From: Halobacillus sp. Marseille-Q1614
Lineage (GTDB): Bacteria > Bacillota > Bacilli > Bacillales > Halobacillaceae
DNA length: 64,000 bases
Assembly (NCBI RefSeq): GCF_902809865.1
Contig: NZ_CADDWH010000001.1
Location: 1,550,001-1,614,000, forward strand
Direction of reading: 5' to 3'
Position 1 is the first letter of the stretch. The number at the start of each line of letters is the position of its first letter. Shown here piece by piece: positions 1 through 8,483 of the stretch. Both the position numbers and the translations under genes were made by a program. The notes under the pieces were generated by a model. The model was not told where the DNA came from. It searched no databases and worked only from the letters and a program-made list of their open reading frames with translations.

Positions 1-555
1 TGCTTTTGAGCCTCCGGTTGGAAGTACATCACAGGAGAATTCGTGCCAGCGGATGTAATCAAATGCTTTATGTTCATCACGATAATGATCAATTTCATTT
101 CCTTCACAGAAGACAAGTGACTGATAAAGCTCATTTTCCTTATAAAATTCTTTGTGCACTTGCGGATAATCAAAGTTTAACGACCCAAGTGCTTCACGAA
201 CGAACGAATGGTCCTGTTCTGTCGCTCTCATTCCCTCATGATTCATAAAAACCATTGGATGCTCGTTAGACTTAGCATCCTCATAAAGACGCTCAAGTTC
301 TGAAGATGGCAGAGGATTTTTATAAATTACTTCACCTTCAAAAACGACATATTGACCGTTAAAACTTACATAGGAATCGATTCCAAGAGTCTCCCTGATG
401 TCTTCATACATAAAGGGAGCTCTCCCTGTTGCAATTGCACAATATACCCCGTTTTTTTGGAGTTCCTTAACCGCTTGTATCGTTGATGCCGGCAGCTTTT
501 TCCGGTGGTTTAACAACGTTCCATCAATATCAAAAAATGCTATTTTTTCTGTCAT
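1..555 (-). CDS. ykrA: HAD-superfamily Cof-type phosphatase (YkrA-like), 3' end outside window
   Basis: The minus-strand frame opens with ATG at 553-555 behind a GGGGGA ribosome site and stays open for 185 codons to the left edge, so the C-terminus is missing. The start MTEKIAFFDIDGTLL carries HAD motif I (DxDGT, with the nucleophilic aspartate), and the visible end reads PTGGSKA, the lysine-containing motif III region of Cof-type enzymes, with a cap domain between them. Such enzymes dephosphorylate small phosphorylated metabolites in the cytoplasm; the substrate cannot be read from the sequence. In B. subtilis ykrA sits next to ykzG-rnjA, as here, which supports the YkrA assignment. It is divergent from the rpoY-rnjA unit. 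Confidence 0.88.
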   Translation of the reverse strand, partial: MTEKIAFFDIDGTLLNHRKKLPASTIQAVKELQKNGVYCAIATGRAPFMYEDIRETLGIDSYVSFNGQYVVFEGEVIYKNPLPSSELERLYEDAKSNEHPMVFMNHEGMRATEQDHSFVREALGSLNFDYPQVHKEFYKENELYQSLVFCEGNEIDHYRDEHKAFDYIRWHEFSCDVLPTGGSKA

Positions 556-681
556 TTTTATTCCCCCAGTCAAAAAATTATCCATTCTCTATTTGGCTGC
601 ATCTAACTTTGGATATACTGTAGCACGAGTGGATATATTTGAGAAGTTTTACGAAAGATAATATAAATTGATAATAGCTAA

Positions 682-710
682 TTGTTTCTTTCTGGCACAA
701 TCCGTATTAT
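682..710 (+). promoter_or_regulatory. Candidate sigma-A promoter upstream of the small ORF and rpoY
   Basis: TTGTTT at 682-687 and TATTAT at 705-710 are separated by 17 bases. The element lies in the divergent gap between the HAD phosphatase and the rpoY-rnjA unit, and would transcribe the 25-codon ORF at 779 and possibly rpoY-rnjA. The assignment is by consensus only. Confidence 0.4.
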
Positions 711-778
711 ACTATAGATAACAGGGATTGGGCGGTTTAACGTTTTTAGTGTCTTTCTTCATCGGTGAAAGGAGATGG

Positions 779-856
779 ATGCGCATGATGAAGCGTCTAA
801 GAAGGAAGCTTAGAAAACGTTGGAAAAAAATCATGGAACGTAGAAGCTATGCTTGA
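779..856 (+). CDS. Possible 25-residue highly basic peptide
   Basis: ATG at 779 follows AAAGGAG (768-774) and the frame runs 25 codons to TGA at 854-856. The product begins MRMMKRLRRKLRKRW and ends ERRSYA; about half of its residues are Arg or Lys, with no acidic residue except one Glu. It could also start at the ATG at 785 or 788. It lies alone in the 420-base gap between ykrA and rpoY, behind a plausible promoter. I do not recognise a family; a nucleic-acid-binding or ribosome-associated peptide is only a guess. The good ribosome site is the main argument that it is real. Confidence 0.35.
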   Translation: MRMMKRLRRKLRKRWKKIMERRSYA

Positions 857-864
857 AAAGTATT

Positions 865-884
865 GTCATTTAGCGGAAAATGAC
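865..884. other. 7-bp inverted repeat before rpoY
   Basis: GTCATTT (865-871) and AAATGAC (878-884) are perfect inverted copies around a 6-base spacer. The stem is AT-rich and has no T tract, so it is a poor terminator; an operator or RNA stem is possible. It lies between the small basic ORF and the inner rpoY promoter. Confidence 0.3.
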
Positions 885-925
885 TATTTCACCTTTGCAA
901 TTTAAACAAAAACTAAGTCATACTA

Positions 926-954
926 TTGTCAGTAATGAAAAATGGAATTTATAT
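926..954 (+). promoter_or_regulatory. Candidate promoter for rpoY-rnjA
   Basis: TTGTCA at 926-931 is followed after 17 bases by TTATAT at 949-954. The expected start site lies only about 15 bases before the rpoY start codon, just upstream of its AGGAGAG ribosome site. Confidence 0.4.
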
Positions 955-975
955 CTAGTAAGGAGAGATTGATGA

Positions 976-1185
976 ATGGTTTTTAAGGTTTTGTATCAGG
1001 AGCTTGCACAAGAAGTTCCTGTACGTGAACGTACAAAAGCTTTGTACGTAGAAGCAGAATCCGAGCAAGAAGTACGAACTAAATTAGTAGAAAAGAATAT
1101 CAATATTGAATATATTCAGGTGTTAAATGAGGAACACTTAGAATACGAAAAACAAAATGAAGATTTTCAAGTGGAGAACGTTTAA
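976..1185 (+). CDS. rpoY: DNA-directed RNA polymerase epsilon subunit RpoY
   Basis: This 69-residue acidic protein matches the RpoY/YkzG family (DUF1447) in length and in its opening MVFKVLYQE. RpoY is a small Firmicutes-specific subunit that binds RNA polymerase in the cytoplasm. The conserved position directly before rnjA, with a 3-base gap, agrees with B. subtilis ykzG-ykqC. ATG at 976 has AGGAGAG at 961-967; the ATG at 972 gives only a four-codon frame. The two genes are surely co-transcribed and end at the hairpin at 2864. A link between transcription and RNA decay is suggested by the pairing. Confidence 0.93.
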   Translation: MVFKVLYQELAQEVPVRERTKALYVEAESEQEVRTKLVEKNINIEYIQVLNEEHLEYEKQNEDFQVENV

Positions 1186-1188
1186 CGT

Positions 1189-2856
1189 ATGAAGTTTGTT
1201 AAAAATGACCAAACGGCCGTCTTCGCACTAGGCGGACTCGGTGAAATTGGTAAAAACACATACGCCGTTCAATTCCAAGATGAAATTATCCTCATTGATG
1301 CTGGGATTAAATTTCCAGAAGACGAATTATTAGGAATTGACTATGTCATTCCTGACTACACTTATTTAGTTCAAAATGTAGACAAAATTAAAGGCCTCTT
1401 TATTACACACGGCCACGAAGATCACATCGGCGGTATTCCCTACCTGCTTCGAGAGATCAATATTCCGATCTATGCCGGTAAGCTAGCTGCCGGACTTATT
1501 CGTAATAAGCTTGATGAACATGGTTTATTGCGTAATACAAAAATGCATACTTTTGACGAAGACGATGTGATTAAATTCCGCAAAACATCGGTTTCTTTCT
1601 TCCGTACAACGCATAGTATCCCTGATTCTTTTGGAATCGTTGTTAAAACACCACCTGGAAACGTCGTTCATACAGGTGACTTTAAATTCGATTTCACCCC
1701 TGTTGGAGAACCAGCGAACATTGCGCGCATGGCGGAAATTGGAAAAGAAGGCGTTCTTGCACTATTGTCTGACAGTACTAATAGTGAAGTGCCAGGCTTT
1801 ACAAAGTCTGAACGTGTAGTCGGCCAAAGCATTAATGATATCTTTTCACGAGTGGACGGCCGCTTGATTTTCGCGACATTTGCATCTAACATTTACCGTT
1901 TACAGCAAGTCGTTGAATCAGCCGTAAAATTCAATCGTAAAGTCGCGGTGTTTGGCAGAAGCATGGAGTCTTCTATCCGTATCGGACAGGAATTAGGCTA
2001 TATTAAAGCTCCTAAAGATACGTTTATCGAAGCGAATCAGATTAACCGTCTTCCTGCCCACGAAGTAACGATTTTATGTACAGGTTCTCAAGGTGAACCG
2101 ATGGCGGCCTTATCAAGAATCGCTAACGGCACCCACCGTCAGATTCAAATTCAGCCAAAAGATACAGTCGTGTTTTCCTCTTCCCCAATCCCTGGTAACA
2201 CGATTAGTGTCAGCCGTACAATTAATAAGCTGTACCGTGCCGGTGCTGAAGTCATTCACGGACCGTTAAACGATATTCATACTTCCGGACACGGCAGCCA
2301 GGAAGAAATGAAATTAATGCTTCGCCTGATTCAGCCGAAATATTTCATGCCGATTCACGGAGAGTACCGCATGTTAAAAGAACATGTGAACTTAAGTGAA
2401 GACTGCGGCCTTGATCCGGAAAACTGTTTCGTTATGGATAACGGTGATGTGCTCGCATTAGGCAAAGATGAAGCGATGATTGCAGGTAAAGTTCCTTCTG
2501 GATCTGTTTACGTCGATGGAAGCGGTATTGGCGATATAGGAAATATCGTATTAAGAGACCGACGTATCCTGTCTGAAGAAGGTCTCGTTATTGTTGTCGT
2601 AAGCATTAATATGAAAGAATTTAAGATTGCTTCAGGACCAGACATTATTTCCAGAGGATTTGTTTACATGAGAGAATCTGAAGACTTAATTAAAGAAGCT
2701 CAGAAGCTTGTCAGCTCCCACGTTGATAAAGTAATGCAGCGCAAGACGACCCAGTGGTCTGAAATTAAAAATGAAATTACGGATACGATTGCTCCGTTCT
2801 TATTTGAAAAGACGAAGCGCCGCCCAATGATCCTTCCAATCATTATGGAAGTGTGA
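1189..2856 (+). CDS. rnjA: Ribonuclease J1
   Basis: The 555-residue product is a metallo-beta-lactamase/beta-CASP nuclease with both endonuclease and 5'-3' exonuclease activity, central to mRNA turnover and rRNA maturation in Bacillus. The zinc-binding motif HGHEDH occupies residues 74-79; HTGDFKFD and the later SGHGSQEE and PIHGEYR (beta-CASP histidines) follow in order. Length equals the family norm. The ribosome site GGAGAACG overlaps the end of rpoY. The gene ends in a strong bidirectional terminator. No anomaly is visible, and identity is secure from motifs and from the ykrA-rpoY neighbourhood. Confidence 0.97.
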   Translation: MKFVKNDQTAVFALGGLGEIGKNTYAVQFQDEIILIDAGIKFPEDELLGIDYVIPDYTYLVQNVDKIKGLFITHGHEDHIGGIPYLLREINIPIYAGKLAAGLIRNKLDEHGLLRNTKMHTFDEDDVIKFRKTSVSFFRTTHSIPDSFGIVVKTPPGNVVHTGDFKFDFTPVGEPANIARMAEIGKEGVLALLSDSTNSEVPGFTKSERVVGQSINDIFSRVDGRLIFATFASNIYRLQQVVESAVKFNRKVAVFGRSMESSIRIGQELGYIKAPKDTFIEANQINRLPAHEVTILCTGSQGEPMAALSRIANGTHRQIQIQPKDTVVFSSSPIPGNTISVSRTINKLYRAGAEVIHGPLNDIHTSGHGSQEEMKLMLRLIQPKYFMPIHGEYRMLKEHVNLSEDCGLDPENCFVMDNGDVLALGKDEAMIAGKVPSGSVYVDGSGIGDIGNIVLRDRRILSEEGLVIVVVSINMKEFKIASGPDIISRGFVYMRESEDLIKEAQKLVSSHVDKVMQRKTTQWSEIKNEITDTIAPFLFEKTKRRPMILPIIMEV

Positions 2857-2863
2857 TAAATAG

Positions 2864-2898
2864 AAAAAATCTCGCTCGATGATCGAGCGAGATTTTTT
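2864..2898. terminator. Bidirectional terminator between rnjA and the pyruvate oxidase-like gene
   Basis: A 16-bp stem (2864-2879 with 2883-2898) around a 3-base loop has A6 on the left and T6 on the right. It therefore serves both the plus-strand rnjA and the minus-strand gene that ends at 2906. Confidence 0.93.
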
Positions 2899-2905
2899 TA
2901 TTTTT

Positions 2906-4627
2906 CTACCATAATCGTTTGATCGATTCCTTCATGTCAGGGAGATCTAGGTCGCCATGTTCAAAGAAATTTTTAATAATATACTTCGAGTAATTCGCCG
3001 CAGATTGATAGTCAATGTGTCCCGGCAGCGGAGCTTGATCTTCGACTACGACATCGATAATCGCCGGCTTATCAGATAGAAACGCCTGTTTCATTTTTGT
3101 ACTTAATTCATCATAGGACTGTATTCGATATCCTTCTCCTCCGCACGATTCGGCAAATTCGGCAAAATCCATACCGCCAAGCTCCGTTTCATATTCAAGG
3201 TGCCCCATCTGAGCCTGTTCATATTTGATCAATCCAATTTTACTATTGTTAAGCACAATCATTTTTATCGGCAATTTATACTTAACCGCTGTCGAAAAGT
3301 CCTGCATGACCATGGAAAATCCGCCATCTCCGCTGATTCCAATGACTTGGCGGTCGGGATATGCAATCTGGCTTGCGATCGCACCCGGCAGTCCACTGCC
3401 CATCGTTGCCAGCCAGCCGGAAATAATAAACTTCTGATCGACTAAAGGTAAATAGCGGGAGACCCATACCGTGTTATTTCCGACATCTGCAGAAATGATC
3501 GCTTTCGGCTCCATGACTTTTTCTAAATGATATAAGACTTGAGGCGCGCGCAGGGGATCCTCAGTTGATCTCTTTTCTTCCTGAAGCGCGATGCTCCATC
3601 TTTTCATCTTCTCCTGATACTTGGCTAGAAACTCATCGGAATGAGGCCTTGTAACTTTTTGTGTCAATTCAATTAACGTTTCTTTTGCGTCGCCGGCAAG
3701 TCCGATATTTATAGGATAGTACTTGCCTAAATGGGCCGGTTTATTGTCAATCTGAATCGCTTTAACATTATCAGGGAGAAAATCACGGTAAGGAAACTGA
3801 GTGCCGATTAAGATAAGCAGATCGCATTCCTTCATCGCGTGATAAGCCGGCTTTGTCCCAAGCTGTCCTGTCTGCCCTAGAACGTAAGGATGGTGGTCTG
3901 GCAGTATTCCTTTACCGAGCAGGCTGAGGATAATGGGAGATTTCATTTTTTCTGCAAAAGAGATAAGCTCTTCCCTCGCGTTAACAGCTCCCTGGCCGGC
4001 TAGAATTAATGGCTTCTCCGCCTGTTCCAAAAGCTCGGCGGCTTCTTCTATATGGGCATTTTTGGGCTGTATTCCCGGCTCATAGTAGTCACCTGATCTC
4101 AGTTTCACTTGATTGTTATTGATCTTACTGAACAGATCGTCGGGCACAACCAATACAGAAACACCTTTTTGAGCGTAAGCTTCTCTGATCGCCTGGTTTA
4201 GCAAGTCAGGCAGCTGCTCCTCTGTCTGGGCTCTCTTGCAATACACTGCCACATCATCAAACATTTTTTCTAAGTTTATTTCCTGAAAAGCTCCGGTGCC
4301 TACCAGTTCACTATCCACTTGTCCGACAATGGCTAATACGGGGGCACTGTCAGCTTTTGCGTCGTACAGCCCGTTTAAAAGGTGAATACCGCCAGGTCCT
4401 GCTATAGAAAGGCAGACACCTAAATTTCCTGTCAGCTTCGCGTAGGAAGAAGCCGCCAAGGCTCCAGTCTCTTCGTGCCTGACCTGCACAAATCTAATCT
4501 CTTCCTGTCTTTTTCTTAAATCTTCTACCAATTCATTAACAGAATCACCCGGAAGGCCGTAGACATGATCTACTCCCCAATTTATAAGTAAATCGATTAA
4601 GATTTGACCTGTTCTTTTATCACTCAA
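2906..4627 (-). CDS. Pyruvate oxidase-like thiamine diphosphate enzyme (YdaP/CidC type)
   Basis: The three-domain ThDP enzyme shows the catalytic glutamate in RHEETGA and the ThDP/Mg motif beginning GDGGFSMVMQDF and closing with NN about 26 residues later. Overall similarity is to pyruvate oxidases (YdaP, PoxB, CidC), which decarboxylate pyruvate to acetate or acetyl phosphate; acetolactate synthase is less likely. I place the start at TTG 4627 (MSDKRTGQIL), behind GAGGGTGG, giving 573 residues, close to B. subtilis YdaP. ATG at 4645 is the alternative; the frame is open to 4753 but that leader is not family-like. A sigma-B-like promoter lies at 4672-4697. It is transcribed alone. Confidence 0.88.
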   Translation of the reverse strand: MSDKRTGQILIDLLINWGVDHVYGLPGDSVNELVEDLRKRQEEIRFVQVRHEETGALAASSYAKLTGNLGVCLSIAGPGGIHLLNGLYDAKADSAPVLAIVGQVDSELVGTGAFQEINLEKMFDDVAVYCKRAQTEEQLPDLLNQAIREAYAQKGVSVLVVPDDLFSKINNNQVKLRSGDYYEPGIQPKNAHIEEAAELLEQAEKPLILAGQGAVNAREELISFAEKMKSPIILSLLGKGILPDHHPYVLGQTGQLGTKPAYHAMKECDLLILIGTQFPYRDFLPDNVKAIQIDNKPAHLGKYYPINIGLAGDAKETLIELTQKVTRPHSDEFLAKYQEKMKRWSIALQEEKRSTEDPLRAPQVLYHLEKVMEPKAIISADVGNNTVWVSRYLPLVDQKFIISGWLATMGSGLPGAIASQIAYPDRQVIGISGDGGFSMVMQDFSTAVKYKLPIKMIVLNNSKIGLIKYEQAQMGHLEYETELGGMDFAEFAESCGGEGYRIQSYDELSTKMKQAFLSDKPAIIDVVVEDQAPLPGHIDYQSAANYSKYIIKNFFEHGDLDLPDMKESIKRLW

Positions 4628-4671
4628 TGACGTCCACCCTCTCATTTCTAAAAATATCACTTCCTCAATTA

Positions 4672-4697
4672 ATTTCCTTAAACAAGCCGCTCTAAAC
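4672..4697 (-). promoter_or_regulatory. Possible sigma-B promoter of the pyruvate oxidase-like gene
   Basis: On the minus strand GTTTAG (4697-4692) and GGAAAT (4677-4672) are separated by 14 bases, each one base off the general-stress consensus GTTTWW / GGGWAW. B. subtilis ydaP is a known sigma-B gene, which makes the weak match worth recording. Confidence 0.25.
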
Positions 4698-4790
4698 CTT
4701 CCTATTACCAAGCATTCTTTATTATTAAAAGACGATGTTATTTGACAGAACAAGCAAAGACTTAGTGAGGTTTCTGCTGATAATCGTTTA

Positions 4791-4927
4791 GAACAAAGGC
4801 TAAAAGTGCCCTGGTAGACACGAAACGCATAAGCAAAACGGCCGGAGGAAGGTGGCCTTCCCTTTCCGCAGGGCGGATGGCTTATGACGCGAGTATCTGG
4901 ATGCTGGAGCTGGATGTCGCTCTTTTA
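4791..4927. repeat. Dispersed structured repeat, copy 1 (about 136 bp)
   Basis: This stretch is about 90 percent identical, over its whole length, to 37166-37301. It starts GAACAAAGGC, contains GGTAGACACGAAACGCATAA and ends TGGATGTCGCTCTTTT. Outer segments can pair with each other (the ends flank AGACAC/GTATCT, CATAAGC/GCTTATG and GGAAGG/CCTTCC), giving a long interrupted hairpin. In this copy some outer pairs are lost or are G-U, unlike the better-paired copy 2. It lies downstream of ktrC. An apparent 92-residue minus-strand reading frame across it is not a gene. Confidence 0.85.
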
Positions 4928-4969
4928 AACCTATATAAACAGCTTGGAATTTTATAATTTCCTCGACAA

Positions 4970-5013
4970 TAAAAAAAGACTTATTACCACCTTGCCGGGC
5001 AGTAATAAGTCTT
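4970..5013 (-). terminator. Terminator of ktrC
   Basis: A perfect 12-bp stem (AAGACTTATTAC at 4976-4987 with 5002-5013) is followed on the minus strand by seven T residues. It lies about 100 bases after the ktrC stop codon and before the dispersed repeat. Confidence 0.85.
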
Positions 5014-5113
5014 AAACGATTACGTGGCATGGGAGTGAATATTGCAACACCAGCTAAAAAACGAGCGATCCGAGACATCGCAGCACGGGCTTTCGATTTC
5101 CTGAGATAAGGCT

Positions 5114-5779
5114 CTAATCTTCTACGACTAGATTTTTCTCAAAACGGCTGATGTCTTTATCCGCTCCAATAACGATCAACACATCATTCTCTTGTATTCT
5201 TTCTGTGGCCATAGGGGATACGATAATATCTTTGGCACGCTTAATAGCTACGACGTTACAGCCGTATTCCGCGCGGATATCAAGTTCCACAAGCGTCTGG
5301 CCGCTCATCTTGTCTCCTGCTTTTACTTCCACTACGCTATGATCGTCTGATAACTCAATATAATCGAGAATGTTATTAGAAATAATGTTGTGGGCAATCC
5401 GCTTTCCCATGTCTCTTTCCGGGTGGACAACGTGGTCGGCGCCGATTTTATTTAATATTTTTTCATGATAATCATTTTGAGCTTTCACAGTAATCGTTTT
5501 GATCCCTAATTCTTTAAGCATTAACGTGGTCAGCATACTCGCTTGAATATTATCACCGATCGCTACGATCACGTGGTCAATGTTTCTGATCCCCAGCTCT
5601 TTTAACACATGTTCATCTGTCGAATCAGCAATTACCGCATGGGCGGCTATATCTCTAAATTCATTTACCTTATCTTCATCTAAGTCAATAGCCAGAACTT
5701 CCATGCCTTCGCGGCTGAGCTCTCGGCAGATGCTTCCGCCAAAGCGTCCTAAGCCGATTACAGCAAAATCTCTCTTCAT
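5114..5779 (-). CDS. ktrC: Potassium uptake regulatory (RCK) subunit KtrC
   Basis: The 221-residue cytoplasmic protein has an RCK_N (TrkA-N) Rossmann domain with GLGRFG at residues 9-14 followed by an acidic strand end (IDLDED), and a C-terminal RCK_C domain from about residue 135. It gates a KtrB/KtrD membrane channel; RCK_N binds ADP/ATP and RCK_C binds c-di-AMP in this family. The position beside rnjA matches B. subtilis ykqB (ktrC). Its likely partner KtrD is at 37345 in this window, and the c-di-AMP receptor CbpB is at 18387. The start has GGAGGCGG. Single-gene unit with its own terminator. Confidence 0.93.
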   Translation of the reverse strand: MKRDFAVIGLGRFGGSICRELSREGMEVLAIDLDEDKVNEFRDIAAHAVIADSTDEHVLKELGIRNIDHVIVAIGDNIQASMLTTLMLKELGIKTITVKAQNDYHEKILNKIGADHVVHPERDMGKRIAHNIISNNILDYIELSDDHSVVEVKAGDKMSGQTLVELDIRAEYGCNVVAIKRAKDIIVSPMATERIQENDVLIVIGADKDISRFEKNLVVED

Positions 5780-5880
5780 ATGTCCGCCTCCAACATTCTA
5801 TAAAATCTATCGTTATTTTATCACACTCTTTATAGAAAACTCCAAAAAGAAAAAAGGAAACGGCTGATCAGCCGTTCCCT

Positions 5881-6894
5881 CTATTTGTTTCCCTTTACGT
5901 AATCAGCGTCGAATAAGAAGAGACGCATCAGCAGATACAATGATGGGATGAGTAAACACAGGCCGCCGATAAAGGCAATGATCAGCGTTATCCCCATTGT
6001 TTCATTTGTCGCTCCGCTCGTGAGCGTAATGTAAGGCTGAAGAATGTACGGCAGGTGAGACGCTCCATAGCCGAAAAAGGCAAAAAAGAATTGAAGCATT
6101 ACCGCCACAAAAGCCCAGCCATAGAATCTCTTAACATATATTAAGAGTACCGCAATTATAAAGAATGCGACAGATAGACCGAACACCCACCATAAGTCAA
6201 TCGCCTTTTGGTAGTGCTCAGGGTTGTGCTGACTGAGTGCGATAAACGTAGTTAAACTGGCAATAATCGTTGGAGAACTCCAGAACAGGGCATATTTCCT
6301 TACCTGCTCTAAAGCCGGCTGGTCATTCGCTTTTGAAGCATAATACGTAAGGAACATTGAACTAATATACAGCACGGAAACGATCGCAAGAACCACAACA
6401 CTCCAGGAATAAGGGCTTGTAAAAAGTTCTCCATACAAAAGCCTCACACCATTGGCCGATTCTTCTATAAAGCCGCCTTCAGAAATCGTTAAAGTTGTAG
6501 AAAGAGAGGCAGGAATTAACAAGCCCGTTGCCCCATATAAAAACATATACAAATGGTTATCTTTTGAACCATAGTTTTCAAACGCGTAAAACGACCCTCG
6601 AATAGCTAGCAGAACGATCGCGATGCTTCCTGGTATTAACAAGGCCTGACCGTAATAATAGGCAGAGTCCGGAAAGAAACCGACAATCCCGACAAAGAAA
6701 AAGACGAAAAATACGTTCGTTACTTCCCACACCGGGGATAGATACCTTGAGATTAACTGATTCATAATATGATCTTTCTTTGTCACTTTAGCATAATACG
6801 CATAAAAACCTGCGCCAAAATCGACCGAAGCTACAATTAAATAGCCATAAAGGAAGAACCAGAGCACAGTTATGCCAATATATTCATAGCCCAT
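5881..6894 (-). CDS. cydB: Cytochrome bd quinol oxidase subunit II
   Basis: The 337-residue integral membrane protein has about eight hydrophobic segments and the CydB-like opening that runs FVGIVG and DFGAGFY. With CydA it forms the high-affinity terminal oxidase that reduces oxygen to water from menaquinol. The start codon overlaps the cydA stop (TAATG), so translation is coupled, and GGAGGGTG lies just upstream. No cydCD pair follows directly; the ABC genes upstream at 8484-12089 are of multidrug type. No clear terminator was found after the stop, although the 5820-5880 stretch contains a GGAAACGGCTGATCAGCCGT hairpin that could serve. Confidence 0.93.
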   Translation of the reverse strand: MGYEYIGITVLWFFLYGYLIVASVDFGAGFYAYYAKVTKKDHIMNQLISRYLSPVWEVTNVFFVFFFVGIVGFFPDSAYYYGQALLIPGSIAIVLLAIRGSFYAFENYGSKDNHLYMFLYGATGLLIPASLSTTLTISEGGFIEESANGVRLLYGELFTSPYSWSVVVLAIVSVLYISSMFLTYYASKANDQPALEQVRKYALFWSSPTIIASLTTFIALSQHNPEHYQKAIDLWWVFGLSVAFFIIAVLLIYVKRFYGWAFVAVMLQFFFAFFGYGASHLPYILQPYITLTSGATNETMGITLIIAFIGGLCLLIPSLYLLMRLFLFDADYVKGNK

Positions 6895-8255
6895 TATTGA
6901 TCACCCTCCTTTAAAGCGGCAGCTTCATCAGGATAACGGTTTTCAAACTCTGCCTCTGCCGGATGGTTTTTAAACATTTTACGGAGGACAGTAATACATC
7001 CTGAACCAAGGATAGTATATAAACCGATGAACAGAATGAACATAAGACCGACATGGTCAGAGGTTGTTGCCGCTTCAGAGACTGTCATGAATCCTCTTAA
7101 AATCCACGGCTGACGGCCTTCTTCAGCAAAAATCCAGCCAAATTCGATCGCTAGCATGGCCAGCGGTCCGCTTACGGCAATTCCCCAGAGCAGCCATCTA
7201 TTTTCTTCATTCCATTTTTTCACCTTCCAGAATAGGAGAAATAAAGCAGATATCCCGAGTAGATAAAAGCCGATGGATACCATTAAATCAAACATGTAGT
7301 GAATCCATAACGGCGGCTGCTCATCCACTGGTGTTTCATTTAGTCCTTCGACTTCCGCGTTAAAGTCCCCATGTGCTAAAAAGCTTAAAGCTCCCGGCAA
7401 TTTTAAAGCTGCCTGGGGCTCATTATTCTCATCCAGATAGCCGAACAGAACCAGATCTGCTCCTTCTTCTGTTTCAAAATGCCATTCCCCGGCAGCCAGT
7501 TTCTCCGGCTGGTATTCAGCGAGAAATTTCGCGGATAAATCACCCGCTACCGCTGTCAGCAGGGCAAAGATAAACGTAGCCGTTACAGTTAGTTTCAAGG
7601 CTTTCTTGTGGTATGCAGAGCCTTTTTTCTTAAGAATCATAACTGCGGAAATCGTCGCTAAAATGGCAGCCGATGTTAAGTAAGCCGAGGATACGACGTG
7701 AAAAACTTTAGTCGGAGTAGCCGGGTTAAACATTGCAGCCAGCGGACTAATCGCTGATACCGTATCCCCATCTAGCTCAAAGCCCTGAGGAGTGTTCATA
7801 AAACCATTTACAGTCGTAATGAAAAATGCGGACATCGTTGAACCGAGAATAATAGGAATTGACAGCAGCCAGTGATAAATCGGCTTTTTAAACCGATCCC
7901 ACGTATATAAGTAGATCCCCAGGAAGATAGCTTCAAAAAAGAATGCAAAAACTTCCATAAACAGAGGCAGGGCAATCACATTACCTGCAATCTGCATAAA
8001 GTTAGGCCACAACAGGGAAAGCTGAAGACCGATTGCTGTACCTGTTACAACTCCCACAGCGATAGTTACTGTCATACCGCGGGTCCAGCGCCGTGCCAGC
8101 AGCTGCAAATGCTGATCTTTCTTTTTAATACCAATAAGTTCGGCAATAGAAATCATTACAGGAATTCCTACGCCTACCGTAGCAAAGATAATGTGAAAAA
8201 CGAGTGTTAAGGAAGTAAGAAGCCGGCTCATTAATACCGGATCGTCAAAGAACAT
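6894..8255 (-). CDS. cydA: Cytochrome bd quinol oxidase subunit I
   Basis: The 453-residue membrane subunit carries hemes b558, b595 and d. The conserved GRQPW motif before the later heme-ligand region is visible, as are the N-terminal SRLLTSLTLVFH segment and a quinol-binding loop region. I start at ATG 8255 (MFFDDPVL), which has GGGGGA upstream; the open frame to 8300 lacks a ribosome site. It is first in the cydAB operon. A Rex-type palindrome lies 92 bases upstream, implying derepression when NADH/NAD+ rises under low oxygen. A GC-palindrome at 8406 may be a second operator. Confidence 0.95.
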   Translation of the reverse strand: MFFDDPVLMSRLLTSLTLVFHIIFATVGVGIPVMISIAELIGIKKKDQHLQLLARRWTRGMTVTIAVGVVTGTAIGLQLSLLWPNFMQIAGNVIALPLFMEVFAFFFEAIFLGIYLYTWDRFKKPIYHWLLSIPIILGSTMSAFFITTVNGFMNTPQGFELDGDTVSAISPLAAMFNPATPTKVFHVVSSAYLTSAAILATISAVMILKKKGSAYHKKALKLTVTATFIFALLTAVAGDLSAKFLAEYQPEKLAAGEWHFETEEGADLVLFGYLDENNEPQAALKLPGALSFLAHGDFNAEVEGLNETPVDEQPPLWIHYMFDLMVSIGFYLLGISALFLLFWKVKKWNEENRWLLWGIAVSGPLAMLAIEFGWIFAEEGRQPWILRGFMTVSEAATTSDHVGLMFILFIGLYTILGSGCITVLRKMFKNHPAEAEFENRYPDEAAALKEGDQ

Positions 8256-8346
8256 AATTATTCCCCCAATTACATAACAAGCTGAAATACTCATCACCAA
8301 TTATAAAACGTGATAACGGTTCCTTTTCCCCAGAGACATGACGATT

Positions 8347-8364
8347 TTGTGACAAACTTCACAA
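8347..8364. promoter_or_regulatory. Rex-type operator of cydAB
   Basis: TTGTGA (8347-8352), six bases, TCACAA (8359-8364) form a perfect dyad and fit the Rex consensus WWTGTGA-N6-TCACAWW. On the minus strand TTGACT (a possible -35) abuts it. Rex represses cyd genes in B. subtilis. The core also fits Crp/Fnr sites, so Fnr remains an alternative. Confidence 0.78.
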
Positions 8365-8405
8365 AGTCAAGATTTAATGTAATCTTACCTAATAATAAGA
8401 AAAAT

Positions 8406-8420
8406 GTCGATTAAATCGAC
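8406..8420. promoter_or_regulatory. 15-bp palindrome upstream of cydAB
   Basis: GTCGATT-A-AATCGAC is a perfect odd palindrome with 7-bp arms, 42 bases upstream of the Rex-like site on the cydA side. It has no T tract. It could be a second operator; no regulator is suggested by the sequence. Confidence 0.35.
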
Positions 8421-8451
8421 CTGTACTATAGACCTATACCACAATCCGCAC

Positions 8452-8481
8452 AAAAAAATGCCGCTGTTTAAACACAGCGGC
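8452..8481 (-). terminator. Terminator of the ABC exporter operon
   Basis: GCCGCTGT (8460-8467) pairs with ACAGCGGC (8474-8481), followed on the minus strand by a run of seven T. It ends transcription of the exporter genes two bases after their stop and separates them from cydAB. Confidence 0.88.
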
Positions 8482-8483
8482 TA

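Noticed and set aside
4800-5078. Minus-strand 92-residue frame across repeat copy 1 and the ktrC terminator
   Set aside because: It is composed of the dispersed repeat and the terminator hairpin, has no ribosome site and no protein-like composition.
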